This document shows, in pieces, positions 54,722 through 64,000 of a DNA stretch of 64,000 bases. Each line of letters opens with the position of its first letter. The first letter of the stretch is position 1. The DNA lies in the NCBI RefSeq assembly GCF_000001735.4, contig NC_003071.7, positions 693,001 to 757,000 of the forward strand. The letters run 5' to 3'. This DNA is from Arabidopsis thaliana (lineage: Eukaryota; Streptophyta; Magnoliopsida; Brassicales; Brassicaceae). The position numbers and the translations under genes are program-made. The notes below the pieces were generated by a model. That model did not search any database, was not told where the DNA came from, and saw only the letters and a program-made list of their open reading frames with translations.

Positions 54722-56300
54722 GTTATCCTTTTTTTTTTTTTCTTAAAGTTTAATTTTGTTTTTTTTTTTGTCCTTTTTTCCATTGTCTTTGATTTTGGCT
54801 CTATGTTTTTGAGCTCTGTTTTTTCATTTATTTGGTGACTTGGTTTGTAGCAGACTTTTATTTAATTCAGTATTTGGTGACTTTATTTGTATACTTTTTT
54901 TGGTGACTTGGTTCTTGTTTTTGTTCTCTACGACAATGAAACAGTAACAGAGTGTGAAAGACAGAGAGAGATATGACAAACCTTAAAGAGTGAAAGAGGT
55001 GAGAATTATAACAAAAAAGGCATCACTCGCGTAAATGATAGGCATGTCGGGTAAGCATGGATTGGTTCTGAATAGTTAAAGAAACAATGTCATGGGGATA
55101 ATCTATAGTAGCAGACTGTAATTCCATAGTAAAACGAACAAAATAACCCAAAACACACAATACGAAACTTTGTTTGCTAATTTCTTCTCATTCATCCACC
55201 CAAAAAAGCCACATTCCTTGAGATTTTTTGCTAAAAAAAAATTTTGAACATATAATATACTGTTTTAGACCAAAGATAGAAAACAAAAAATGAAGAAAAA
55301 AAAACAGATGAAAAACAATTCACAAACAATAAAAGGCACCCATTTTTTATGCAAACGGTTTTGGTTGCAAGGTCTTTTATTTTTCAAGACAAATTCTCAC
55401 TCACAATGCACATGTTGAGATGTCCATTCCAATTGAGGTGATCATAACCAAACCAAAATAATTATTGAAACCGAACCAAAAAGAAAATAAACTTTTATAG
55501 TTGTAATTTTTTGTATCAGGATCATCGATCGATAACCAAACCAAAAGAAAAATCAAGTAAAACGTTAGTGTAAAGGCTACATATAATGCAATGTATAAGA
55601 TTTTAACAATCCCGTTTGAGAAGAGGGTGGATACTAGTATTATGAAACAGGAAGAGTCAACTGGATCAACTAGGCATATGAATATCTACTAATAAAATTT
55701 TATATTTTACAATTCAAATTTAATGGTCCATGTGCCATATATAATATAATTGATCTGACGATCTCATCAACGAACAATAAGACCATCTCCAATGGTTTTT
55801 CAACTTTGAAAGTGAGTCACCCATTTCACTGATTGGGTTCCTAGAAAGAACTGCATGAATTCAATAAACATTTATGTACAATGACATTGGGTGTTAAAGA
55901 ACATACCGAGACTGTTCAAGTCTTTCAGTAGATCGAGCTTGCAAATGGAGAAGATTCATTGTCTACAAAAAGTGAAACAATAACGAATAAGTAATCAATA
56001 GTAGCTTGTGACGCAAAGACAAAAAAAACTGTTGATTCGTGTCTTATAACTCACCATTCAAAATCAAGGTCCGTAAATTGACAAGAGAAGAGGTCAACTT
56101 AATCATCCACTCATGTCCGTATAGCACTACTTTCCATTGTTTATTGATATTCAGAAATATTAAATCGTGTCAACAACTCTCCCACGATTTAACACATGCT
56201 AGAGGATTTTCCTATTAATACGGTTGATATGATCTCATATAATACAAAAAGACCGTTGAGAAAATAATTAATACATAAAAACTTTTGGAAACAAAGTTAA
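54722..56300. other. 3' flank of DC1 member 5 and intergenic DNA
   Basis: A T-rich 3' UTR is followed by a block at about 55015-55190 (AAGGCATCACTCGCG, AAGCATGGATTGGTTCTG, CACAATACGAAA). This block recurs at 59773-59930 downstream of member 6. The DC1 upstream sub-module is repeated at about 56090-56205. No gene is seen. Confidence 0.5.
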
Positions 56301-56306
56301 TTAATA

Positions 56307-56558
56307 CTCCCTCTGTTTCTCAATAGTTTAAGGTTTTTGTACACAAATTAATAAAACATATAAATTTCATTTAATTTATCTTTTTCCTATAAAAACATCA
56401 TTAATTACAACTAATCCAACCAATAAAAAAATATAATGTAAAATATAATTGGTTAAAAACTATTAAATATATTTAATGTTTACATAGAAAAGTGAAAACA
56501 ACACGTATATTGAAAAAATAAAAAACCTTTAAACTACACTTAATTAGAAACAGGGGAG
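56307..56558. mobile_element. Stowaway-type MITE
   Basis: The terminal inverted repeats are CTCCCTCTGTTTCT and, inverted, CTCCCCTGTTTCTA. TA dinucleotides flank both ends (56305-56306 and 56559-56560). At 252 bp it is AT-rich, with inverted AAACCTTTAAAC/GTTTAAGG subterminal blocks. Length, TIR and TA duplication fit Stowaway (Tc1/mariner). Confidence 0.85.
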
Positions 56559-56574
56559 TATATACTATGAACCA

Positions 56575-56935
56575 GCCTTATCTTAGCTGTATCTAATTTT
56601 TTTACTTCAGCTTAGCTGTATAAAATTATAACTAAAACAATAACTTTCTAAGTGAAGATGGATTAATTTATTTCCTTACGATATCGTAACCAATAATCTT
56701 GTGAATATAGTTTTATAACCCAAAGTTTATTTATGAGAAATACGACCACTGAAACTGTATTACTCAATAAACAATTACGACTAGATCATATCAGTATGAA
56801 ATAAGTATTAAACTGATCGCAAATGGGAGTTGTTTAAGTCTTTGGAAAGCTTGGACAAAGCACATTTATATATAAACGTCTTCAGGATAAAAATATCCCA
56901 ATATCCTCTAACAAATAATCTCCGATTGAGCAGCC
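56575..56935 (+). promoter_or_regulatory. Proximal promoter module of DC1 member 6
   Basis: CTTAGCTGTAT blocks, ACAATTACGACTAGATCA (about 56769) and a short TTTATATATAAACG TATA region (about 56866) precede the ATG at 56936. The leader CAATCTCCGATTGAGCAGCC-type sequence is shared with other members. Confidence 0.6.
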
Positions 56936-58900
56936 ATGGACTTGTTCGGAGAATTTCATAAGGGAGAAATCGATGGGAAACCATATCTTCTGTACCACAA
57001 CGTAATGAAACCATCAACACAAACACACACCTCAAACTCCTCCGCTGAAAAAACCACCATCCAAAAACCATTATCACTCCAAAACAAAACAAACTCCTCC
57101 GATGAAGTAACCATCGGTGACGGAGACAACCTCCCTATTTCACCTATTTTCATCTGCCTTAATTTACGATTGCAAAAATCAGCGAGGATTCAGAATATTG
57201 CATTAGGGGATGAAGACGGGAAAGCCTTACGTGATAAATTTTTCAAGCTCGAGACTTCCCCTCTCCAAGGCCATGGTGACAATATATCGGATGATCATGT
57301 CGTACTCCCTCTTTTTTGGTGCAACAACAAAGAAGCTGATCCAAAGATGGATTGCAATATTTGCAGAGTGCAAAAGGCAGGCACAAACTATTATTACTGT
57401 GTCGAGTGTGATGTAACGTACCATAAAGAATGTATCGAGTCTCCACTTGAGATCAGTTATCCTACCCACGCCAAACATACTCTCCAACTTTGCTTTTCAT
57501 CTCTGCGAGGAGTTCATCAGTGCATCATCTGCAAAAACAGAGCAGATCTTATCATTTATTATTGTGCTCTGTGTGACATTTATATGCATGCGGTTTGTGC
57601 TCAGGCGGCAATACCCTTTTTTATAGACCAACCAAAAAGGCATGATCATACCCTCTCTCTTTTCCCTAGACAAGCTTCCTTAACCTGCAATGTTTGTGCT
57701 TTGGTCAATAAACTCCATCTCACCTACGTTTGTCGTTCTATATGCGATTTCGTAGCCCATAGTGATTGCATCCATGTCCCACAAACCATAAGAATATCTC
57801 GTCACCACCATCGTGTCTCTTTTACTTCTTCTCTTCCATTAGAAAAATGGTCTTGTGGAGTTTGTCGTCGTGAGGTTGACCATGATTATGGTGCATACAC
57901 TTGTTGTGTGTGTAGTGGCTACGCTGTTCACACAAGATGTGCATTGCGCACAGATATATGGGATGGCATTGAACTCGAGGGAGTGCAAGAAGATGAAGAT
58001 GTTGAGCCTCCGTTCAAAGGGATAGCTGGTGGAACAATACTTCACTTTTCTCATGGTTGTCAACTGGAATTTAAGACAAGTGAAGTTTACGACCAAGAAA
58101 AGTTTTGTCAAGCATGTGCCCTTCCAATCTACGAGAAGAATTTTTATGAATGTGTAGAATGTGACTTCATCCTACATGAAAGATGTGTAGAGGCTCCCCG
58201 TAAGAAGGTCCATCCATTACATCCCCATCCACTTATACAAAAGTTTACTCACGTAGAAGGCGGCTTCTCATGTCAGGCGTGTAATCGCATGAGTAATAGT
58301 TTTGGATATGAGTGTCTCATGGAAGATTGTGGCTACAATCTAGATGTAGTGTGTGCCTCTATTTCTGAGCCGTTTGATTATCAAGGCCATCACCACCCCT
58401 TATTTCTGTCTTTAGACCCCAAAGAAGAGCCAATCTGCCACATTTGCAGGTCAACATAAATTCAAAAGGTATTGAATTACATTGAATTCCAATGCGATTT
58501 TATTATATGTTTTAAGTGTGCTACCTTACCATACATGGTAAGGTATAAGCATGATGAACATTACCTCACATTTTGTCGTGGAGATGAGGCAAGTGGCGCA
58601 GACTGGTGTGAGTTATGCGAAGGCAAATTAGCAATTGGAGGAAAGGAAGGCTTCTATAAATGCAACGAGTGTTGTACCACACTTCATATTAATTGCTTAC
58701 TTGGCCCGGAACCATATATGAAGTCTGGTGAAACTCCCCCAAAGGAGGGAGGTCAGGTTCGAGTTTTCTTGCAACGCAACAAGTCTCCTTCTCGGCCAAT
58801 GTGCGCTAAATGCAAAATCCGTTGTCCGTATCCAACATATGTGGAAATGAGAAAGAAAATGTATTATCCCTATTTTCTATGTACCCTTTTTCATCCATAA
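56936..58900 (+). CDS. C1 (DC1) domain gene, array member 6, interrupted by one in-frame stop
   Basis: The frame is open for 507 residues from MDLFGEFHKG and stops at TAA 58457-58459 (codon 508), inside module 7 (ICRST-stop-IQKVLNYIEFQCD). The paralogs read KSTK at this point. The same frame then stays open to 58900 with a normal C-terminal module (HDEHYLTFCRGDEASGADWC and CKIRCPYPTY), so only one codon separates it from a 654-residue protein. The module 3 spacing is altered by one extra residue: VCRSICDF instead of VCPICDF. It could be a truncated protein, a read-through, or a recent pseudogene. Confidence 0.85.
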
Positions 58901-59445
58901 TATCATAATGTAGAAAAGCCATTGTGTTATCCTTTTTCATCTATAAAATTTTTTCAATATGTATTTTAATTTGGTTTTCTGTTTGTTTTGTTTTCTTTTT
59001 TTTTGGTTTTTGTTTGTCAATATTGTTCATGTGCAGTTGATTAATCATTTAAACATTTATCACATATTTAAAGCATCTAGTTTCTACGAGAAAAAAAAAA
59101 GAGATCATGAAATTCTTTTTTTTTTGTTAAAGGGTTTTCTAGATCGTGAAATACTTCTATATGTAAAAGATATAGAATTTGTAAAGTAAAAAACCGAGAT
59201 CATATAGAGACAATGTAACTTCGAGATTTTTTTACATTAATCAAATTAGATCTTTCACTCGACACTAACTAACAAGTTAACCACAATCAGTACCTCGTAT
59301 AGTACTGAGGAATCAGTATCAACTCCACTCAGAAATCTACAGTTTTGTCCGAACACTTCCTGTCTTTTGTAACCTACAAACATTGATATAAATAAGAACA
59401 GTGACCAAAATCAAATAAAGGTTGCTTCTATTTCCAAAGTCTCAC
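58901..59445. other. 3' flank of DC1 member 6
   Basis: T-rich 3' UTR, then the usual DC1 3'-flank block (TATAGAATTTGTAAAGTA, GAGATCATATAGAGACAATG). No gene is seen. Confidence 0.5.
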
Positions 59446-59729
59446 TGTAACAACTCGTCCCGTGGGACCCAGCTAGCGCTACAGCACATCAACCCTAACC
59501 TCTTTCATGTGAGCCTGTGCGTTTGGTATTCCTCGAACCCAAGACCTCACCCTTTAGATTAATTGGTAACAGTTTGTCCTGTGGGAAGGTTGTTAAAGGG
59601 TGAGGTCTTGGGTTCGAGGAACGCCAAGCGCACCAATAACCTACCTGGTGGGCTAGAAGGGCCCACTGAAAAGAGGTTAGGGTTGATGTGCTGCAGCGCC
59701 AGCTGGGTCCCACGGGGCGGGTGGTTACA
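59446..59729. mobile_element. GC-rich foldback element
   Basis: The left end TGTAACAACTCGTCCCGTGG is mirrored by TGTAACCACCCGCCCCGTGG on the opposite strand at 59729. The arms continue with GGACCCAGC, GCACATCAACCCTAACCTCT and CTCGAACCCAAGACCTCACC in inverted order. The fold is nearly complete over 284 bp with a short central loop near 59570. Its composition (about 54% GC) stands out from the flanks. Flanking CTCAC/CCCAC may be a degraded 5-bp duplication. Confidence 0.75.
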
Positions 59730-59764
59730 CCCACAATTTCTAAACCCAAACACACTCACATGTT

Positions 59765-59935
59765 AGTGTCAAAAAGGCATCACTCGCCTAGAAAATAGGA
59801 ATGTTAAGCATGGATTGGTTTTACAAAGTTACTAGAACAATGTCAACATAAAAATCGATAAATATACTCCATCATCAGACTTGTAACTCCATATTAAAAC
59901 CAAGAACATTGAACTCACAATACGAAATTTGTTTG
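59765..59935 (+). repeat. DC1 downstream block, copy 2
   Basis: AAAAGGCATCACTCGCC, AAGCATGGATTGGTTTTAC and CACAATACGAAATTTG match 55015-55190 downstream of member 5. This shows that the 3' flanks were duplicated with the genes. Confidence 0.65.
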
Positions 59936-60482
59936 ATTCTACCGAGAGAAATAACTAACGACAAGCTTAGACAATCTACCCCTCGCAAGCAGTATCGCTT
60001 TCCGCAGACTAATCTACCACTCAACTATGTTTCCCGTTATCACCGGTATCGTGCGAGCAACTTTGATCTCCGCCATCGCTTCCGAGGACACAAATGGCTC
60101 TGATACCAGTGATAACGAGAAACAGAGTAACGAAATAGAGTATTTCGATTAATGTAAAAGATAGATTGATACAACGTTCATAAAACACGATATCAATTTC
60201 TCATCTACAAGAGTTCAACATGAAACTCCGGCGAACGATGAGGAACAATTCTCAGAGAGAATCGAAAAGGAAACAATAAACAACAAATCCAAATCTTCTT
60301 ATCTTTTCTACAAATGATCCTCTTTAGCTATATATCTATGCGTCTCGATTCTTCCTCTTACGACTTCCATCGACCAATCTTCTCTTGCCACTTCTCACAG
60401 CTACAGTCTCCACTCATATACTGCCACGTATCTAACCATATATCAATGCCTAGTTTCCTATATCACGTTAAAATATATAACA
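59936..60482 (-). mobile_element. LTR-retrotransposon remnant (one LTR, primer-binding site, start of gag)
   Basis: On the minus strand a putative 373-bp LTR runs from TGTTATATATTTTAACG (60482) to TTATCA (60110). One base later TGGTATCAGAGCC (60108-60096) follows; it matches the plant primer-binding site for initiator tRNA-Met. A reading frame MAEIKVARTIPVITGN starts shortly after, as expected for gag, but has a stop within about 25 codons. The element is truncated near 59936. A Copia-type origin is likely but not proven. Confidence 0.6.
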
Positions 60483-60483
60483 C

Positions 60484-61060
60484 ATTGTTAATTGCTTTCG
60501 CAGCTTTCAGCTTCTCGGACTCACTTGCTTCATAGTGTTCCCAATCCTCTAATCCTACAATACAACAATGCTTTAGAACCCTAGTTTTGGAGGCAAGAGA
60601 TAGTCCACTGCAATGATTTAGAACCCTTAATTCTATTGTTAGAACGTCCATGAAGCAATTAAGCAAAGATTAAGCTATAGAATAAACTTTTCTAACTGAT
60701 TCAAAGCTCTAAGACGAATTTCACAAACAAGTAATACGCATAACTTTAAAACCCCAACCTTGTTCATCATCATATTCCACCGGCAAAAATCAATCCTGAT
60801 GCACGAAATTACCAAAACAAACCTCTCTTCGACAAGAACCAATCACCAATTCAGTTTTATCCAACTCAATTCTCAACCTCCAATGATGTACTCGTCCCGA
60901 AATTAGGACATAACTTGTGATTGTGAAATTGTGAGGAATCTCTTATAATGCTGGATCTAAAGTGTCTGTGATTGTGAAATTCTTACAGTCCTCAATTAAT
61001 CACACACGTCCCCGAGCCCTAACTTGCACAGCAAACAAACACACAGAAAAAGAGGGGTGA
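60484..61060 (-). pseudogene. Possible 5' fragment of an unidentified gene, cut by the LTR element
   Basis: The minus strand has leader-like DNA with a short open frame ending LEDWEHYEASESEKLKAAKA followed by INN, up to the LTR edge. An acceptor-like TTGTAG precedes it. The acidic/lysine-rich segment looks like coding sequence, but I do not recognise the family. No continuation is found beyond the LTR. Confidence 0.3.
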
Positions 61061-61129
61061 ACCAAAAAAGCCGAGAAACGGTTAGTCAACTAACAAATCC
61101 TCTAACCACGTTACTTCCTAGTGTTAAAG

Positions 61130-61345
61130 CCCATTTAGAGCCCATTTCTGTTTTCATTTTCGGATAACAATAAGTCAAATCAAGTTAATCAACCACAGTA
61201 AACAAATCCGAACGTTGTAAAAAAATCAACAACGGTCATGAGTGAATTTAAGTTAATTTTTTATCACGTGATTAAAAGAAACGTAACGGCTAATACCAAC
61301 AAGTAACAACGTTCAAAATTCTCTACTTCTATATAATAAGAAGGA
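61130..61345 (+). repeat. Distal DC1 upstream module, copy 3
   Basis: AAAGCCCATTTAGAGCCCAT, AATCCGAACGTTGTAAA, TCACGTGATTA and GTTCAAAATTCTCTACTTC match 13980-14130 and 27270-27500. It belongs to the upstream unit of the DC1 gene at 63443. Confidence 0.6.
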
Positions 61346-61475
61346 AACTCAAGTACATTCTTCCCCAACCGAATGGCCGACTTTCTCATCATATTTGGAA
61401 GAGTTACAGAACGATAAAAATGAGTTCACAAGCTTTTTTTTTTTATCTTTAATCTCTCGTAGTGCTAATGTTAAA

Positions 61476-62199
61476 GCGGATTTTTTGTCACGAAAAGTTC
61501 GTATCCAACCGCTTCATATTACATTTGTAAACAACATTCTTCAGAATTGTCTTTTTTGAGTCCTAATTAATTTTCGGATGACAAAAAAAAGAAAAAAACT
61601 CTAAGTACACTCCTCTCTTGTTACAGCCAAATAAAATGTTTGAGATTTTTCAAAATTCAGTCTAATTATATCCCTCTGCTAATTAGATTGTCGTCAATCA
61701 CGTGATGTTAATGTTTGTAGGAGATACTCAATTTCAAGGTTAGATAGCCTCTCTCTATCTTATTCATCTCAGATTTGGATTTACTTCTTTTTTTTGCAGA
61801 TTTACTATTTGCAGAAATTACCTGATCACTGTTTTCAATATGTATTTTTGGTTTTCTCTTTATTTTATCTTCCAACAATTTTTATTATTTTTAAATATTC
61901 CAACAAAAAATTTGGATTCCCAATTCAACTTCAATGGTCCATGTGCCTTCAATATTATGTTAGAAGTCAAAATATTCCAACCTGTGTACTTTCCATTGTT
62001 TATTAATATTTTGAAGTATTAAATTGTTTTTCTTAAAATATCACATTTATAAGGTTATTATCAAAAATATCACTATATATTAGTTTTTTTTGTCATCGCG
62101 ATTTTAATTAGAGCACAAAACGAGGCAAATTTGAGAAATGTTGTTTATATAAGTGATATGAAGCGTTTCAGTGCGAACTTTTCGCGCCAAATTATGCGC
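61476..62199. repeat. Inverted repeat pair with about 100-bp arms
   Basis: The left arm is 61476-61580 and the right arm 62093-62199. On matching strands both carry ATTAATTAG or TTTAATTAG, GAATGTTGTTTA or AAATGTTGTTTA, ATATGAAGCG and GCGAACTTTTCG-type blocks (about 75% by eye). A third copy, in the right-arm orientation, lies at 28277-28362. Possibly the termini of a decayed DNA transposon. Confidence 0.5.
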
Positions 62200-62630
62200 T
62201 TTTATATTTACATTACAAGAAATTAAAGATAAAGAAAAATTAGTTAATTCTTTCTTGTCGCTCTGTAGTTTTCCAAATAAGCTGAGAACGCCGACAATTC
62301 TTTTGGAGAAGACACCATATTCACCAGATTTGAACAGTTCGTAAAAAAATGCTACACCTTGATTATCGGCCAATCATACACTTCATCACCTAGATTGCAG
62401 CTTCTACTTCGACTTCACTATTAATTTAATATATCAAAACTACTATCAAAACTTTTGGATTTATCAGAGTATCATAGACACAAAACATTAAGGTTTGGAT
62501 TAACTATTTTGGTTTTAGAGTATAGTTTTAAATGATATGGTTTATAGTTTAGTGTTTAGGGTTTAGGGTATAAATTTAAATCTTAACAAAATCTTCTAAA
62601 TATAATAATTAAAAATTTAATACTTTACCA

Positions 62631-62788
62631 AGTGTCATTAGCTCAATTGGTAAAGATCCTACGTGAAGTTTAGAAGTCGCCGGTTCGAGTGACACTTGGG
62701 ACGAAATTATTATTACATGTTGTGGTTTCGGCCTTGAGAGAATTATAGATTTCGGTTTAGAACTTCCTGATATTTAAGAAAAAAAAAT
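62631..62788 (+). mobile_element. Likely tRNA-derived SINE
   Basis: A tRNA-like head (about 62632-62695) has an A box TAGCTCAATTGG and B box GGTTCGAGTGAC, with a weak outer stem GTGTCA/TGACAC. An unrelated about 80-bp body follows, ending in an A-rich tail (AAGAAAAAAAAA, about 62777-62788). The T and anticodon stems do not pair well, so it is not a functional tRNA. Target duplications are not clear. Confidence 0.5.
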
Positions 62789-62989
62789 CACATTTACGGA
62801 TTAGAAAGATTAAGTTAATTTTCCGGTTTTTGTTAAAATCCGAAAATATTCTGCTAAATTAATACTCCAAAAACAATAAAGCTTTTATACCTTTTAGATA
62901 AAATAGGAAAATGGTCTTAAAACCAATGGCATGAAAATTTAAATTTCTCAATTATTAGTAGATATACAAAAAAATCGTTGAGATAAATA

Positions 62990-63442
62990 ATACAATAATA
63001 AAGACTTTATAAAACAGACTAAATTAATATTATAGCTGTATTTTGCCTTTTTAAAATAGAAAGTTTCAGCTTAGCTGTATTTGTTGTTTTTATCAACCAG
63101 CTTTAGCTGTATAAGTTTAAACAATGACTTTCTTACAGAAGATGCATTAATATATCTCATTATGTTATCGTACATAAGATGCATTAATATATATCATCAT
63201 GTTATTGTAATAATACTGTGAAAATAGCATATAGCCCATAGTTTATGTGCCACTTGAATTATATGACATGTTCACTCATCAAAAACTCACGACTAAATTA
63301 TATCATTATGAAAGAAATATTAAACAAATTGCAAATGGGAGGACATCACGTTTCAGTATGTATGTGTCTATAGATATGTAAAGGCAAGAACGATAGCAAT
63401 ATCCCAAAAACCTCTTAAAAATAGTCTCCGATCTAAGCAGAC
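62990..63442 (+). promoter_or_regulatory. Proximal promoter module of DC1 member 7
   Basis: TTTCAGCTTAGCTGTATTTG and TTTATCAACCAGC blocks, a locally duplicated GATGCATTAATATAT segment (about 63141 and 63179), and a diverged AAACTCACGACTAAATTA element (about 63284) precede the ATG at 63443. TATA-like CTATAGATATGTAAAGGC lies near 63369. Confidence 0.55.
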
Positions 63443-64000
63443 ATGGACGTGGTCGGAGAATTTCAAAAAGGAGAAATCGATGGGAAACCATGTCTCATAT
63501 ACCAAAACGTTATAAAGCCACAAATACACAGCCCAAATTCCTCCGATGAAAAACACCTCATTCAAAACCCATTACCAATCCAAAACATGACTAAAGTTGC
63601 CATTGATTCCGGCGACAACCTCCCTCCTCCACCTCTATTTATATGCCCTTCATTACGATTCAAACTAACAATAACGATCGAAGCTAAACTATTAGATGAT
63701 GGGGGCCCAACGCCTGATGTTGATGGCAAGCTAAGGATTTCCCATCTCCTTGGTGACAATATGATGTATGGTCATGACATACTCCCTCTCTTTTGGTGTA
63801 ACAATAAAGAAGCTGATCCAAAAAACGATTGCAGTATTTGCAATACCCGAAAGGTCGGCACATGCTATTATTTCTGTGTCGAGTGTGATCAAAGGTACCA
63901 CAAAGAATGTGTTGAGTCTCCACTAGAGATCAATTATCCTTCCCACGTCAAACATTCTCTCCAACTTTATAATGTAAAAACATTTGAGCATTGCATCTTG
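63443..64000 (+). CDS. C1 (DC1) domain protein, array member 7 (5' part; runs off the window)
   Basis: The frame is open for 186 codons from MDVVGEFQKGEIDGKPCLIY to the window end. The leader contains DSGDNLPPPPLFICPSLRFK and the conserved ILPLFWCNNKEADPK. The first Cys/His module follows (DCSICNTRKVGTCYYFCVEC, RYHKECVESPLEI), then the start of the next (HSLQLYNVKTFEHCIL). Leu-Phe at positions 3-4 of the family start (MDLFGEF) is Val-Val here. It belongs with the 24/53/57-kb subgroup. Integrity downstream cannot be judged. Confidence 0.88.
   Translation, partial: MDVVGEFQKGEIDGKPCLIYQNVIKPQIHSPNSSDEKHLIQNPLPIQNMTKVAIDSGDNLPPPPLFICPSLRFKLTITIEAKLLDDGGPTPDVDGKLRISHLLGDNMMYGHDILPLFWCNNKEADPKNDCSICNTRKVGTCYYFCVECDQRYHKECVESPLEINYPSHVKHSLQLYNVKTFEHCIL

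Noticed and set aside
55775..55870. Block with ACCATCTCCAATGG, suggestive of a dispersed repeat
   Set aside because: I could not find matching termini or a second copy in the window.
59495..59766. Three overlapping frames of 66-86 codons on both strands
   Set aside because: All lie in a foldback repeat, where open frames mirror each other across the arms; no protein-family similarity.
62555..62575. Telomere-like GTTTAGGGTTTAGGG
   Set aside because: Only two units; a common telo-box-like sequence, not an interstitial telomere array.
62632..62695. tRNA gene with A and B boxes
   Set aside because: Only 64 nt long, and the anticodon and T stems do not pair. Better explained as a SINE head.

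Overview
The window is nuclear DNA of a flowering plant: intron-rich genes with GT-AG and a few GC-AG splice sites, AT-rich intergenic DNA full of Helitrons and MITEs, and plant-specific families (CYP71B, DC1/C1 zinc-finger proteins, FBA-type F-box). From memory, the gene order CAND1 - Tudor/SPF30-like - CYP71B9 - small multidrug export protein - tRNA-Ala - a run of C1 genes matches Arabidopsis thaliana chromosome 2 (about At2g02560 to At2g02700). I could not run a search to confirm this.

Layout. 1-13.9 kb holds single-copy housekeeping-type genes: the 3' two thirds of CAND1 (+, 18 exons here), a Tudor-domain SPF30-like splicing factor (-, 8 exons), CYP71B9 (+, 3 exons), a plastid-targeted Sm_multidrug_ex membrane protein (+, 2 exons) and tRNA-Ala(AGC). 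13.9-64 kb is a tandem array of DC1 (Cys/His-rich C1) genes, all on the + strand. Starts lie at about 17.7, 24.3, 30.6, 39.4, 52.8, 56.9 and 63.4 kb (the last cut by the window end), and a rearranged pseudogene lies at 49.4-50.3 kb. An F-box gene (45.5 kb), a LINE-derived zf-RVT/RNase H reading frame (42.4 kb) and an ABCB-transporter pseudogene fragment (47.6 kb) sit between them.

The array evolves by repeated segmental duplication, gene conversion and transposon insertion. The 17.6 and 39.3 kb units are near-identical over about 3 kb, including a tract of about 950 bp that I read as identical. Three of the seven C1 genes carry a single inactivating change: a nonsense codon at codon 21 (24.36 kb), an early frameshift (30.68 kb) and a late nonsense codon (58.46 kb). 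Copies of the DC1 upstream region also occur without a DC1 gene, joined to F-box-type 5' flanks.

Comparing paralogous units exposes clean filled/empty insertion sites. They support a 2.63-kb Helitron (14443-17072) containing a nested hAT element with an 8-bp target duplication, and a 446-bp Mutator-like MITE (20345-20790). Further Helitrons lie at 22664-23839, 28905-29440 (truncated), 30127 onward, 32861-35073 and 37441-39068. A Stowaway MITE, two foldback elements, a likely SINE and an LTR-retrotransposon remnant occur further right. I found no unknown enzymatic system. The most informative content is this birth-and-death gene array and its promoter shuffling.
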